Shown here one piece after another: positions 15,975 to 23,622 of a DNA stretch of 28,657 bases. Below the pieces are notes generated by a model. It did not search any database. It saw only the letters and a program-made list of their open reading frames with translations, and was not told where the DNA came from. Numbering within the stretch: position 1 is the first letter of the stretch; the number at the start of each line of letters is the position of its first letter. The DNA lies in assembly GCA_030605805.1 (NCBI GenBank), contig JAUWHQ010000166.1, positions 1-28,657 on the forward strand. Direction: 5' to 3'. The translations under genes and the position numbers were made by a program. The DNA is from Methanosarcinales archaeon. Its GTDB lineage: Archaea; Halobacteriota; Methanosarcinia; Methanosarcinales; Methanogasteraceae.

Positions 15975-17765
15975 ATGATCGCGCGCGACACACAGAGAAT
16001 CATCATCGCGATCTGCTTGGTGGCAGTCATCGCGATCGCGATCGCCGCATTCGCCAACCATACCAATCGTGAACAGGGTACGCAGATCGACTCCTTCCGC
16101 TTTTATGGAAATCTGAGCATAAATAAGGCTCCTGCACCCGAATACACCACCATACTCGCAAAGATCGGGGACCGGACTTGCGGGGCTACAGACATCACAA
16201 CATCAGGAGCTTATGATCTCGAGGTGTTTGCGCGTCCCGGCAACGAGAAATACGTCTCCTTCTGGATAAAAACGTCTTCTATGGAATCTGCGGTGCAGGC
16301 GGATCAGAAACGGACGCTGCCACGTACCCGGAAGTGTTTGCTCGATCTCACGGTTGAAATCGGGGATTTAGACCTTGACCGCGTGGCTTTACACACGATG
16401 GGGTCCGGAGTGCCCGGAGCCGCCGCAAGGACTGATGCAGCCGCCAACCCCACTCCTGCCCCGGCATCCACACCTTCCCCAACACCGCTGACCCGGCATA
16501 AGCACAACCCGATGCTGTGGGATGTGGTGATCAACGAAATGATGTGGGACGAGGCTGAGTACATCGAACTCTACAATACGCTCGACCGCACCATCAGCAT
16601 CGAGAACTGGACGATCACGGCGGGTGGAGGCGCGGTCAATGACAGCATCGAGGTGATGATTAACAAAGGTGCAATCATATCCTCGCATGGTTATTACCTG
16701 ATCGCAAAGAATGATGCTGTGACCTGCGAACCGGATCAGGTCTCGAATATGACACTGAAAAATGATGGGGAGGTTTTGCAACTATTTAGTGGCTTCCCCC
16801 GGGTCTCAAAGAGGATTGATGTTGTAAATATAGATGGAAACTGGTTTGCCGGGAAGAACGATGATGTCGGGCAGTCTATGGAAAGAATTTCTCTGGAGAA
16901 CGGCGCAAACCCGGATAACTGGTACACATCACTTGGATATGAATGCGGGCGCATCGGCACGCCCGGGAAGGAGAACTCGATCCCTGACAGAACACCTCCT
17001 GAAATAATGCTTGTCAGTGATCCAATCGGTGCAAACGACGATATTGTCGTATCTTTCAATGAACGGATCGATATTTCGACGCTGCGCATATCGGTGATCG
17101 GTCCATACTACGGGATGATCTCAGGAAGCATCATCTGCGACGACGACATGAAAGGCGCCCTCTTCGATCCTGACAATCCGCTTCAGGCAGGGCAGCATAG
17201 CGTCTGGGTGACATGCCGGGATCCGTCCGATAACTTTGCAGAACACGATTTTTCGCTGACGGTTGCGGGCACAGGTGTCGGTGAACCTGGCGACGGATCA
17301 GGGAACGAGTCGGGGGGTGAATTCGGGGACGAACCCGGTGATGAACCCGCCGATGAGCCAGAACCCGCGCCCGATCCCGTCGTCGTCGCAAGGATCGTGG
17401 TCAACGAACTGATGCCGGATCCGATCGGGCGTGATTACAGGAACGAGACCACTGAGCTGTACAACTGCGGCGATGAGCCGGTTAATATCGGTGGCTGGGT
17501 TCTCAAGAACGAGGATGGTGCCACATACACCATTCCGGCGGGAACGACAATCGATGCACACGGATATTATCTGACAACCGCGATACAACTCGACAACAGC
17601 GGCGGGCAGGTGTTGCTGTACCATGATGGCGAGGAGGTTGATCGAAGCATCGAGTATCAGCATTCGGCAGAAGGGCTATCATGGCAGCGACGAACTGACG
17701 GGCTTGATACTGACAGCGATGGCGACTGGACCGAGCGCAAGCACACGTTCGATGTGGTTGCGTAA
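15975..17765 (+). CDS. Exported surface protein with two lamin-tail domains
   Basis: A 596-residue protein with an N-terminal hydrophobic signal or anchor (residues 8-28). Residues 30-140 form an uncharacterised beta-rich domain. A Pro/Thr/Ala linker (about 145-175) follows. A first lamin-tail domain starts near 184 (VINEMMWDEAEYIELYN, then ISIENWTI). An Ig-like Big_5 type domain covers about 337-430 (TPPEIMLVSDP, VVSFNERID). After an acidic Gly/Glu/Pro linker comes a second lamin-tail domain from about 475 (IVVNELMPDPIG, NIGGWVLKNEDG, GTTIDAHGYYL). Lamin-tail domains on exported prokaryotic proteins are thought to act in adhesion or association with surface enzymes. No C-terminal anchor is seen. 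It is convergent with the cytochrome gene. Confidence 0.78.
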   Translation: MIARDTQRIIIAICLVAVIAIAIAAFANHTNREQGTQIDSFRFYGNLSINKAPAPEYTTILAKIGDRTCGATDITTSGAYDLEVFARPGNEKYVSFWIKTSSMESAVQADQKRTLPRTRKCLLDLTVEIGDLDLDRVALHTMGSGVPGAAARTDAAANPTPAPASTPSPTPLTRHKHNPMLWDVVINEMMWDEAEYIELYNTLDRTISIENWTITAGGGAVNDSIEVMINKGAIISSHGYYLIAKNDAVTCEPDQVSNMTLKNDGEVLQLFSGFPRVSKRIDVVNIDGNWFAGKNDDVGQSMERISLENGANPDNWYTSLGYECGRIGTPGKENSIPDRTPPEIMLVSDPIGANDDIVVSFNERIDISTLRISVIGPYYGMISGSIICDDDMKGALFDPDNPLQAGQHSVWVTCRDPSDNFAEHDFSLTVAGTGVGEPGDGSGNESGGEFGDEPGDEPADEPEPAPDPVVVARIVVNELMPDPIGRDYRNETTELYNCGDEPVNIGGWVLKNEDGATYTIPAGTTIDAHGYYLTTAIQLDNSGGQVLLYHDGEEVDRSIEYQHSAEGLSWQRRTDGLDTDSDGDWTERKHTFDVVA

Positions 17766-17841
17766 AAGCGCGCCCAACAGTGGTGCGAATCTTGGAGTGG
17801 TTGCGGCAAAAAAATCAGAAAAGGCGAATTCCGATGCTATC

Positions 17842-18777
17842 TCACCTCATTCGCCTGACTATATACGCTACTATGCCTGCGACTGCCAGCAACACGACCC
17901 CAAATCCGGGTACGGCATCTTCTCCGGTCGGCTCTACGTCCTCCGGCGCCGCCGTCTCTGCCATCTCTGCCGTCTCTATTAATTCAGGTGTTACAGCCGC
18001 TATCGCACTGCTTTCAGGGTGGCAGACCGAACAGTCCAGTCCGCGCTGCGTTGGTGGCACCACCGTGATCAGGTGCAGTCCTGTCAGATCGTGGCAGTTG
18101 CTGCACGGGGGCAGGATCACCTTGCCCTCTGGCATGTGGCAGCCATCGCAGGTCGCCAGATCCGGCAGATGGATCAGGTGTGGAATCACGTCCGGTTTCA
18201 GCTCCCTCTTCTCTGTGTTGCCTTCGGGTCTGTGGCACATGTAGCAGATCGATGTATCGGTCTCTTCGCCATGAAGGTGCACCAGATCATCATACACGTG
18301 GCAGTCCTGGCACAGGATGGTTACTCCGGCGTGCTGGACAGGCTTCACGATGCCTGGCGCGGTCTTGTGACAGGCTTCGCATCCGCGGTGCACATCCACA
18401 AGATCGCGGTGGCAGTGTGCGCAGACCGTTGTGTCAAGAATCTCTCTGTTGTGGTGTGTATTGATATCACCATGACAGTACGAACAATCCTCGGTCTTCA
18501 CCTTTGCGATATGCACATCATGAATCGTGCCGCTGTGGCAGTTTTCACACTGCGGGATCGCAATCTCCAGTGCCTCTCCGTGACAGGCTTCGCAGGTCAC
18601 CCGGTTCTGTTTCATCACCTCTTCGTGAAGGGTGTGTGGTGACCCTGGATGGCACTTTGCACAATCGACATCCTTTGCCTCCAGTGCGAGCGTGTCAAAC
18701 TGCACCTCGGAAAAAACCATCGGGATGGTTAGAATCAGCAGAATAAGCGTTGAGAGCAATATCAGTGTTCTTCTCAT
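17842..18777 (-). CDS. 11-haem c-type cytochrome with PGF-CTERM anchor
   Basis: A 311-residue exported cytochrome. Residues 1-23 are a signal peptide. Eleven CxxCH haem-binding motifs begin at residues 39, 62, 77, 98, 119, 133, 156, 178, 210, 225 and 249, with many extra His residues for bis-His ligation. A Glu/Ala/Thr-rich spacer leads to PGFG at 290-293, a hydrophobic helix and a basic RRMR end. This is the PGF-CTERM sorting signal processed by archaeosortase A, so the mature protein is probably lipid-anchored outside the membrane. It is likely to move electrons from the membrane outward. GAGGTGA precedes the ATG, and an ATATATA element lies about 65 bases upstream. Confidence 0.93.
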   Translation of the reverse strand: MRRTLILLSTLILLILTIPMVFSEVQFDTLALEAKDVDCAKCHPGSPHTLHEEVMKQNRVTCEACHGEALEIAIPQCENCHSGTIHDVHIAKVKTEDCSYCHGDINTHHNREILDTTVCAHCHRDLVDVHRGCEACHKTAPGIVKPVQHAGVTILCQDCHVYDDLVHLHGEETDTSICYMCHRPEGNTEKRELKPDVIPHLIHLPDLATCDGCHMPEGKVILPPCSNCHDLTGLHLITVVPPTQRGLDCSVCHPESSAIAAVTPELIETAEMAETAAPEDVEPTGEDAVPGFGVVLLAVAGIVAYIVRRMR

Positions 18778-18835
18778 GCATTCACCTCTTAACTTGCAAT
18801 CGACTTTGGTAGATTGTGATCATAAGGTCTCGCGT

Positions 18836-18850
18836 CTATGTATATATTGG
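18836..18850 (-). promoter_or_regulatory. TATA element of the 11-haem cytochrome gene
   Basis: On the minus strand ACCAATATATACATAG gives a strong TATA box about 65 bases before the cytochrome ATG at 18777. It predicts a leader of about 40 bases, which includes the GAGGTGA ribosome binding site. Confidence 0.55.
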
Positions 18851-19141
18851 TTTCCCACAAAGAGGCGGTGCGGGGGCTCTCGTAGAGACTGTCAACTCGT
18901 GTGGCGCTGGATCGGAATAGGAGTCGCAAATGGACGTAAATTTATGATTCTGGGGGGAATGTTCAATAAATTGCGGATAAAATCAGTGTAATTAGTGCAA
19001 TCAGTGTAATGGCTACGCCACTGCTCGCATTACGCTTACAGAAAAATCACAGACGCGTGTCTGAAAACATCGGTCAACGCGGTGGTGCGACAGCCCTGAA
19101 AGTTACCCTATTTCAGGATCGCGGCATGGTAAAATGCGATT
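18851..19141. other. Intergenic stretch with short repeats and hairpins
   Basis: No gene is supported. ATCAGTGTAAT occurs twice (18982-18992 and 19000-19010), separated by TAGTGCA. CCTGAAA-gttacccta-TTTCAGG (about 19096-19118) is a perfect 7-bp hairpin lying 3' of the Sec61-beta gene on its strand. A CAGAC-gcgt-GTCTG hairpin lies near 19046-19060. Confidence 0.45.
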
Positions 19142-19145
19142 TTAG
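19130..19145 (-). terminator. Inverted repeat over the Sec61-beta stop codon
   Basis: TAAAAT-gcg-ATTTTA is a perfect 6-bp inverted repeat that includes the Sec61-beta TAA and gives a short U-run in either direction. A terminator role is plausible but unproven. Confidence 0.35.
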
Positions 19146-19315
19146 GGCCAGGTTCCGTGAGTAAAACCGAGCATGACCGCAAGTATGCCAAAGATGACCC
19201 CGATGATGATCACAGTCTTCGGATCGAAGCGTACCGCCGACTCGTCGGCATCATAGTATCTCATCAGACCGGCTGAGGACATGAGCCCGCCGCCGCTACT
19301 TTTTTTCTTAGCCAT
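19142..19315 (-). CDS. Sec61-beta, small subunit of the protein translocase
   Basis: A 57-residue protein. It begins MAKKKSSGGGLMSSAGLMRYYDAD, split here into a basic/Gly-rich cytoplasmic segment and the conserved SAGLMRYYDAD box. One transmembrane helix follows (about 35-52, VIIIGVIFGILAVMLGF). This is the pattern of archaeal Sec61-beta (SecG equivalent), which accompanies SecY and SecE in the membrane pore. GAGGAAG lies upstream of the ATG. It is divergent from alba, with a TATATAA element on its strand near 19365-19372. Confidence 0.92.
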   Translation of the reverse strand: MAKKKSSGGGLMSSAGLMRYYDADESAVRFDPKTVIIIGVIFGILAVMLGFTHGTWP

Positions 19316-19361
19316 TGATCTATTCTTCCTCGATCATGCGATATAAGCGTTTCCAAACGGC

Positions 19362-19376
19362 ATCATTATATACCAG
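19362..19376. promoter_or_regulatory. TATA-like element between Sec61-beta and alba
   Basis: TTATATACCA reads as a TATA box in both directions. On the minus strand it lies about 50 bases before the Sec61-beta ATG; on the plus strand about 65 bases before the alba ATG. A second, weaker plus-strand candidate is GTGCTATAGAATC near 19381-19392. Confidence 0.45.
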
Positions 19377-19435
19377 TTGGTGCTATAGAATCAAACTGAA
19401 TTTACAAGTGCGATTTCGAGAGAGAGGTTGTTTAT

Positions 19436-19756
19436 ATGGCGTCAGAAACAAGCGACGTAGACACAGTTATCCCGCCGGACAGAAGAGATAACAACGCCGT
19501 CTTCGTTGGACGGAAAGGTGTGATGGATTACGTCATGGCGATCATGGCACTGTTCAACAAAGGTGCGGGCGATGTGGTGGTGAAAGCCCGCGGGCATGCG
19601 ATCTCGCGTGCGGTGGACGCTGTTGAGGTTACCCGGAACCGGTACATGACAGATATTGTGGTGACTGATATCGAGATCGGGACTGAGAAGGTGGAGGGGA
19701 AACGGGGCGACATGATCAATGTATCATGGATTGAGCTGTTTTTATCACGCAAATGA
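19436..19756 (+). CDS. albA: Alba chromatin/RNA-binding protein
   Basis: A 106-residue Alba-family protein, an abundant dimeric nucleic-acid-binding protein of archaeal chromatin and ribonucleoproteins. The family core is present: NAVFVGRKGVMDYVMAIMALF, then VVVKARGHAISRAVDAVEVTRNRY, with the Arg-Gly-His-Ala-Ile-Ser loop after a basic strand. The N-terminal 18 residues are an acidic extension. The stop overlaps the next gene by four bases (ATGA). RNase P RNA is encoded nearby on the opposite strand; Alba proteins are related to RNase P/MRP subunits Rpp20/Rpp25, but a functional link here is only suggestive. Confidence 0.96.
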   Translation: MASETSDVDTVIPPDRRDNNAVFVGRKGVMDYVMAIMALFNKGAGDVVVKARGHAISRAVDAVEVTRNRYMTDIVVTDIEIGTEKVEGKRGDMINVSWIELFLSRK

Positions 19757-20502
19757 GTGTATGTAGCCTCGTTGACATCGCGCCGGCAATCGCCGAACTG
19801 ATCGGTGTGCCACTTCCGGGCGCAGACGGTGTGGTACGACCTGAACTATCCGATCTTATGCAGCGGTGCAGCCGGGTGGTGCTGATCATCGTCGACAGTC
19901 TTGGTTACTCGACCTACCAGCGGCTGAAGTCCTCGATGCCATCTGTATCTGTGAAAGGCACCCTCCTCCGGTGCGAGGCGGTCTCTGACCATACGACGCC
20001 CGCGATCGCCTCGATTCTCTCAGGATGCTATCCTGAGACTCATCGCGTGTTTACCACTGCTGATGTGCTCACCTCGTCGATCAAATCGGTGCTCGAGCGT
20101 GCAGAGGAATGCGGGGTTAGGACCGCAGTCGTCATCGAGGCAGATGGCGCGGCAGCCATGAAGACGAAGATCGAACTATCAGAAGGCGTGCCCGACAGCA
20201 GGGACATCATTGCGTACGACGCAGCAATCAAAGAGCACGCAATCGATCTTCTGAAACACGAGCCCATCCTCATGGCGCTGCACTTCAGGGCGATCGACCG
20301 GTATGCGCACGAAGGCAGGAGCTTCGATGAGCTGGCTTTTGCGGCAGAGAGCATCGATCAACACATAGCAGAGATCTGCGGGCACACCCTCGCGGATTCT
20401 TGCATAATCGTCTGCGGGGACCACCCGTTTCACGGAAAACTCATCGGAGATGACCACGACGTGGCGCTGATCATATTCCGGGCTGGCGATGTATGTGATT
20501 AG
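19753..20502 (+). CDS. Alkaline-phosphatase-superfamily hydrolase or phosphodiesterase-like protein
   Basis: A 249-residue protein with the core of the alkaline phosphatase/nucleotide pyrophosphatase superfamily but short for it. Probable metal ligands and nucleophile are D48 in VVLIIVDSLGY, T81 or T82 in DHTTPAIASILSG, D182 and H186 in AIDRYAHE, D223-H224 in CGDHPFHGK and H227. The cap insertions of larger members are missing. It overlaps alba by four bases, so it is translated from the same mRNA. The substrate cannot be told from sequence. Confidence 0.75.
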   Translation: MSVCSLVDIAPAIAELIGVPLPGADGVVRPELSDLMQRCSRVVLIIVDSLGYSTYQRLKSSMPSVSVKGTLLRCEAVSDHTTPAIASILSGCYPETHRVFTTADVLTSSIKSVLERAEECGVRTAVVIEADGAAAMKTKIELSEGVPDSRDIIAYDAAIKEHAIDLLKHEPILMALHFRAIDRYAHEGRSFDELAFAAESIDQHIAEICGHTLADSCIIVCGDHPFHGKLIGDDHDVALIIFRAGDVCD

Positions 20503-20520
20503 GAGAGGTTTAGTGGGATT

Positions 20521-20830
20521 TGAGTGAGGAGAGTAAGCCCCCTTCTGTTCTTAGCAGCATTCGACTAAAGCGCCATTACCCGGGGAATACAGCCGGACTC
20601 TGCCAGCGATTTCTCGCTGTTCCCCGTACTGGCTTGCACCCATGGGGTTTCACCGTTCCATCCACGATATGCGACCTCAGCCTTCCGGCATCACCGCATT
20701 GGCATATCATGGTATCGTTTCTGTGTCAGAGCCAGAACTCTCGCCCTACGCCATTTCGGCGTCCATGTGTCCGGTGGTGGGGGGACTTTCCTCACGACTT
20801 GATGTCGCGGCGGCGGCTCTTCCTCTCTCG
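20521..20830 (-). ncRNA. rnpB: RNase P RNA (archaeal)
   Basis: The minus strand carries the conserved landmarks of RNase P RNA in order. Near the 5' end is GTGAGGAAAGTCCCCCC (about 20780-20797). In the middle is GATGGAACGGTGAAACCCC, followed by GGGTGCAAGCC (about 20630-20665). Near the 3' end are AGAACAGAAGGGGGCTTACTC (about 20530-20550) and a P1 strand. The first strand GAGAGAGGA can pair with TCCTCACTC at the 3' end to form P1, which sets the ends to within a few bases. The length, about 310 nt, is normal for archaeal type A RNA. It matures tRNA 5' ends with protein partners. Confidence 0.92.
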
Positions 20831-20957
20831 AATCAGAATTGTCTGCCGGTGGTATTATGTGTTTGGATGATACGGAGGGCTCAGCTTCTCTGGCATCATC
20901 ACGCATACCCTCTCCGCCACTCCTCCCCCCCAGCACCACCTTCCACACACCCCTTTT

Positions 20958-21477
20958 TCAGTCCCGGAACCGCTTCGTCCGCACATAAGTCCGCTCCGCC
21001 TCGAATATATCCGCATAAAACTCGATCCTCGCTCACCCGAAGCTTGCGGATGATCCGCGATTGCGATATCAGGACCGACCCCCCGGGCAGCAAGCGCAAT
21101 GACGCGGTCCTCCCGTGCGAGAGCACAAATTCGTGTTCTTTATGAGGCTGGCCCCCCCGTCTGTGCCGACCCGCGAATCGAATTGCGGGGGTATCCGAGA
21201 GAGTGGATGTCGTGCGAACAGGATGGGCATGAAGGAGGGTTGCCGGAGAGCAACGCGGAATTTGTTTCAGCGTCTCACATATTTGCGCTTATGTGAAGCG
21301 CTCGTCAAACCGGGTCAGAATCCGCCGAATCTGCTCCGCCGAAATGTCCGACTGATCCAACTTGGAATATAATCGTCGGCACTGTCGACAAACTGGAAAA
21401 TTCGGGTTGTGCCCCCAAGACGAAAGTATTTCGGGAAATCACACATCAATCCACAGTGTTTCATAATTAGCATTCAT
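20958..21477 (-). pseudogene. Possible decayed coding sequence between RNase P RNA and the secretion ATPase
   Basis: One minus-strand frame runs from an ATG at 21477 to about 21030, interrupted by only two stops: TGA at 21439-21441 and TAA at 21289-21291. The middle segment includes GHNPNFPVCRQCRRLYSKLD with a Cys-x-x-Cys pair, then SAEQIRRILTRFDERF. The last segment includes HEFVLSHGRTASLRLLPGG and IIRKLRVSEDR. A one-base shift near 21024 then gives EFYADIFEAERTYVRTKRF and a stop at 20958. Amino-acid texture is protein-like, but I recognise no family, and a chance open frame in G+C-rich DNA cannot be excluded. Confidence 0.25.
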
Positions 21478-21479
21478 GT

Positions 21480-21629
21480 TTTTTTGGCAGAAAAACTAAC
21501 CGCCAAGCTCAATTTACCTCCGATACATTTTCCCCCGGGCTTCCAGGCACCGCTCTTGCGCGAGATAGTAGCAACTCAAGCACAACCACTAACCCCAATC
21601 ATACGCCCATGCAAAACACCGCCGCACCC
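21480..21629. other. Intergenic region, nothing recognised
   Basis: It lies downstream of the secretion ATPase stop. I see no gene. A T-run at 21479-21485 reads as an A-run on the ATPase strand, so it would not act as its terminator. Confidence 0.3.
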
Positions 21630-23426
21630 TCACTCCATCCCCAATTTTTGCAGCACCTTATCAGGAGTGGATTGATATGCGTGAATAATCGTTGCTATGA
21701 TATCAAAATCAGTAATATCATTATGCATGAGGTATTCAAGAATCTTCTGGCGATATGCAAGTTCTTTCTTCAATTCCTGGATGGTCCAGCCCCTTCTTAT
21801 CATTACATCCCTGAGCGCCTTCGATTCTCCGACGCGTTCGATCACATCCTGCGCAGGATTCCATGCGAAGATGTCGTTTGTCCTGATGTTTCTCGTGGTC
21901 GGATCGATGTCCGTGATCTCCACGATCTTGACAGCCCTGCGTGCACGCTTCCCTTTGACATAGATCTGGGATTGTATGCACATGATGTCGAGAGCCTCGA
22001 TCATCGTCCTCGGCACGCTGATCGGAGGGTTCTCGAGACGGTGTATCGCAGATGCGACCGAATCGGCATGCATTGTTGAAAACGTCGTGTGTCCGGTGCT
22101 CATCGCCTGAAATAGCGTGAGAGCTTCCTTGCCTCTGACCTCGCCGACCAGCAGGAACTCGGGGCGCTGTCTGAGCGCGCCACGAAGCAGTTCGTACATA
22201 TCGATCGCGCCGCGGTTGTCGGCGGTGAATGCATCCCTTGTCACGCCCGGAATCCAGTTCGGATGCGGGAGTTGTAGTTCTCGCGTGTCCTCAAGCGTGA
22301 TGATCTTTGCCTTCTCTGGCATGAAGAGCGCCACGGCGTTGAGTGACGATGTCTTTCCTGATGCGGTGCCGCCTGCAAAGATCAGGCTCTTGTTGTTCTC
22401 GATGCAGAGCCACAGATAAGCCATCGCTTCGGATGAGAATGTATTCCAGTTGATCAGATCGATCGGCGTGATCGGGACGTCCTTGAACTTGCGTATCGTA
22501 AACGTGCTGCCATGGGCGGTTACCGCTTCCCCCAGCGTCATCTGGATTCTGGAGCCATCCGGCATCGCGGCATCGACCATCGGCTCTGCTATGGATATGT
22601 GCTTGCCGCTTCGCTGCGCAAGCCTGATGATGAACGAATCCAGTTCCTCTTCCCCGTACACGACCGATGTCGGGATGTTTAAATACGTTTTATGATATAA
22701 ATAAATTGGAATGTCATGACCGTTGGCAGATACGTCCTCGATGTTGCTGTCATGCATCAGCGGATCAAGTTTCCCGAACCCGATAAAATCTCTAACGACA
22801 TAATAAAGTATCTTTTCGAGTGTTGCGATATCTATGTCGATTGCATAGTCCTGCACGAGCGATTTGACTTTTTTTACAAGAATTTCTTCCTTATCTTCCT
22901 CTTCCTCGACCTCTTCCACCAGAAGCACATCCCTGAGCCTGGACCTGATCTCTTCAAGGAACTCGCGCTCAAGCCCGATCAGACGCGGCTCAATTACCTG
23001 GTACAGCAGGTCATCCCGCTCGGTGTTGTGCAGAATCACAACGAATGCATAAGGCTCATTCACCCAGTATCTGTCGGTCTCTTCATACCCATCCATTCCA
23101 TCGAAAGAGACGATGGGACCATGTTTTTCCGGATCGTAAGGGTCAAATTCCACTTCTTTCTTCTTAAAAAGAGCTCCAAGTCTTTCCTTCAGCGGCAGCT
23201 TCTCTTTTTCAGGAGTCTCCCGGTGCGTTTCCTCTGGTTTCCTGGTTTCTCTCTTAAAATCGCCAATCGTATCCTTTTTTGCGATCTCCGCTGCGCCATC
23301 CCCATTGCCTGACTTCTCCTCACCCGTTCCTGCACCTGCGCCAGGCAGAATCTCGGATTCCTTGAATGTATCTCCGATAGGATCCTCACCCATCATCTTT
23401 GGAATGGCTACTCCGTCACTTTCCAT
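21630..23426 (-). CDS. Type II/IV secretion (pilus-assembly) ATPase, GspE/TadA/ArlI family
   Basis: A 598-residue cytoplasmic hexameric ATPase that powers assembly of type IV pilus-like filaments or secretion. Residues 1-100 are a hydrophilic, charged extension. The N-terminal ATPase domain (about 100-330) carries VNEPYAFVVIL and a DPLMHDSNIEDVSANG segment typical of the family. The RecA core has Walker A GGTASGKT at 352-359, an ITLEDTRELQLPHPNWIPG Asp box, Walker B LLVGEVRGKEAL and a His box (STGHTTFSTMHAD). Archaeal homologues include adhesion-pilus PilB and archaellum ArlI. The usual membrane partner (TadC-like) does not follow within the 1.1 kb downstream. The ATG at 23426 is the start. 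Confidence 0.93.
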   Translation of the reverse strand: MESDGVAIPKMMGEDPIGDTFKESEILPGAGAGTGEEKSGNGDGAAEIAKKDTIGDFKRETRKPEETHRETPEKEKLPLKERLGALFKKKEVEFDPYDPEKHGPIVSFDGMDGYEETDRYWVNEPYAFVVILHNTERDDLLYQVIEPRLIGLEREFLEEIRSRLRDVLLVEEVEEEEDKEEILVKKVKSLVQDYAIDIDIATLEKILYYVVRDFIGFGKLDPLMHDSNIEDVSANGHDIPIYLYHKTYLNIPTSVVYGEEELDSFIIRLAQRSGKHISIAEPMVDAAMPDGSRIQMTLGEAVTAHGSTFTIRKFKDVPITPIDLINWNTFSSEAMAYLWLCIENNKSLIFAGGTASGKTSSLNAVALFMPEKAKIITLEDTRELQLPHPNWIPGVTRDAFTADNRGAIDMYELLRGALRQRPEFLLVGEVRGKEALTLFQAMSTGHTTFSTMHADSVASAIHRLENPPISVPRTMIEALDIMCIQSQIYVKGKRARRAVKIVEITDIDPTTRNIRTNDIFAWNPAQDVIERVGESKALRDVMIRRGWTIQELKKELAYRQKILEYLMHNDITDFDIIATIIHAYQSTPDKVLQKLGME

Positions 23427-23461
23427 AACTAAAACTAACCTCCATTATACGTGTTTGTGCC

Positions 23462-23476
23462 ACACACTTAATAAAT
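23462..23476 (-). promoter_or_regulatory. TATA-like element of the secretion ATPase gene
   Basis: On the minus strand GATTTATTAAGTG lies about 40-48 bases before the ATG at 23426 and is the only good TATA candidate in the 196-base gap shared with trpD. Confidence 0.35.
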
Positions 23477-23622
23477 CATTGGTCGCCACTGGTTGCGGCG
23501 GGATTTTTAGATGTTCGCCCTTCCTAAAGGCAGAGAAGAACGTTCATAATAAAGATGCACCAAAGCAGTGATGGCAGGAAAACACCAGAGTTCCACAGCA
23601 TTAATAAAATTGGGATGATACA

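Noticed and set aside
20642..21145. Plus-strand open frame of 167 codons
   Set aside because: It crosses the RNase P RNA and has low-complexity Pro/Ser-rich composition with no recognisable domain.
21439..21441. In-frame TGA read as selenocysteine
   Set aside because: No SECIS-like element is visible, the lineage is not expected to use selenocysteine, and a TAA interrupts the same frame further on.
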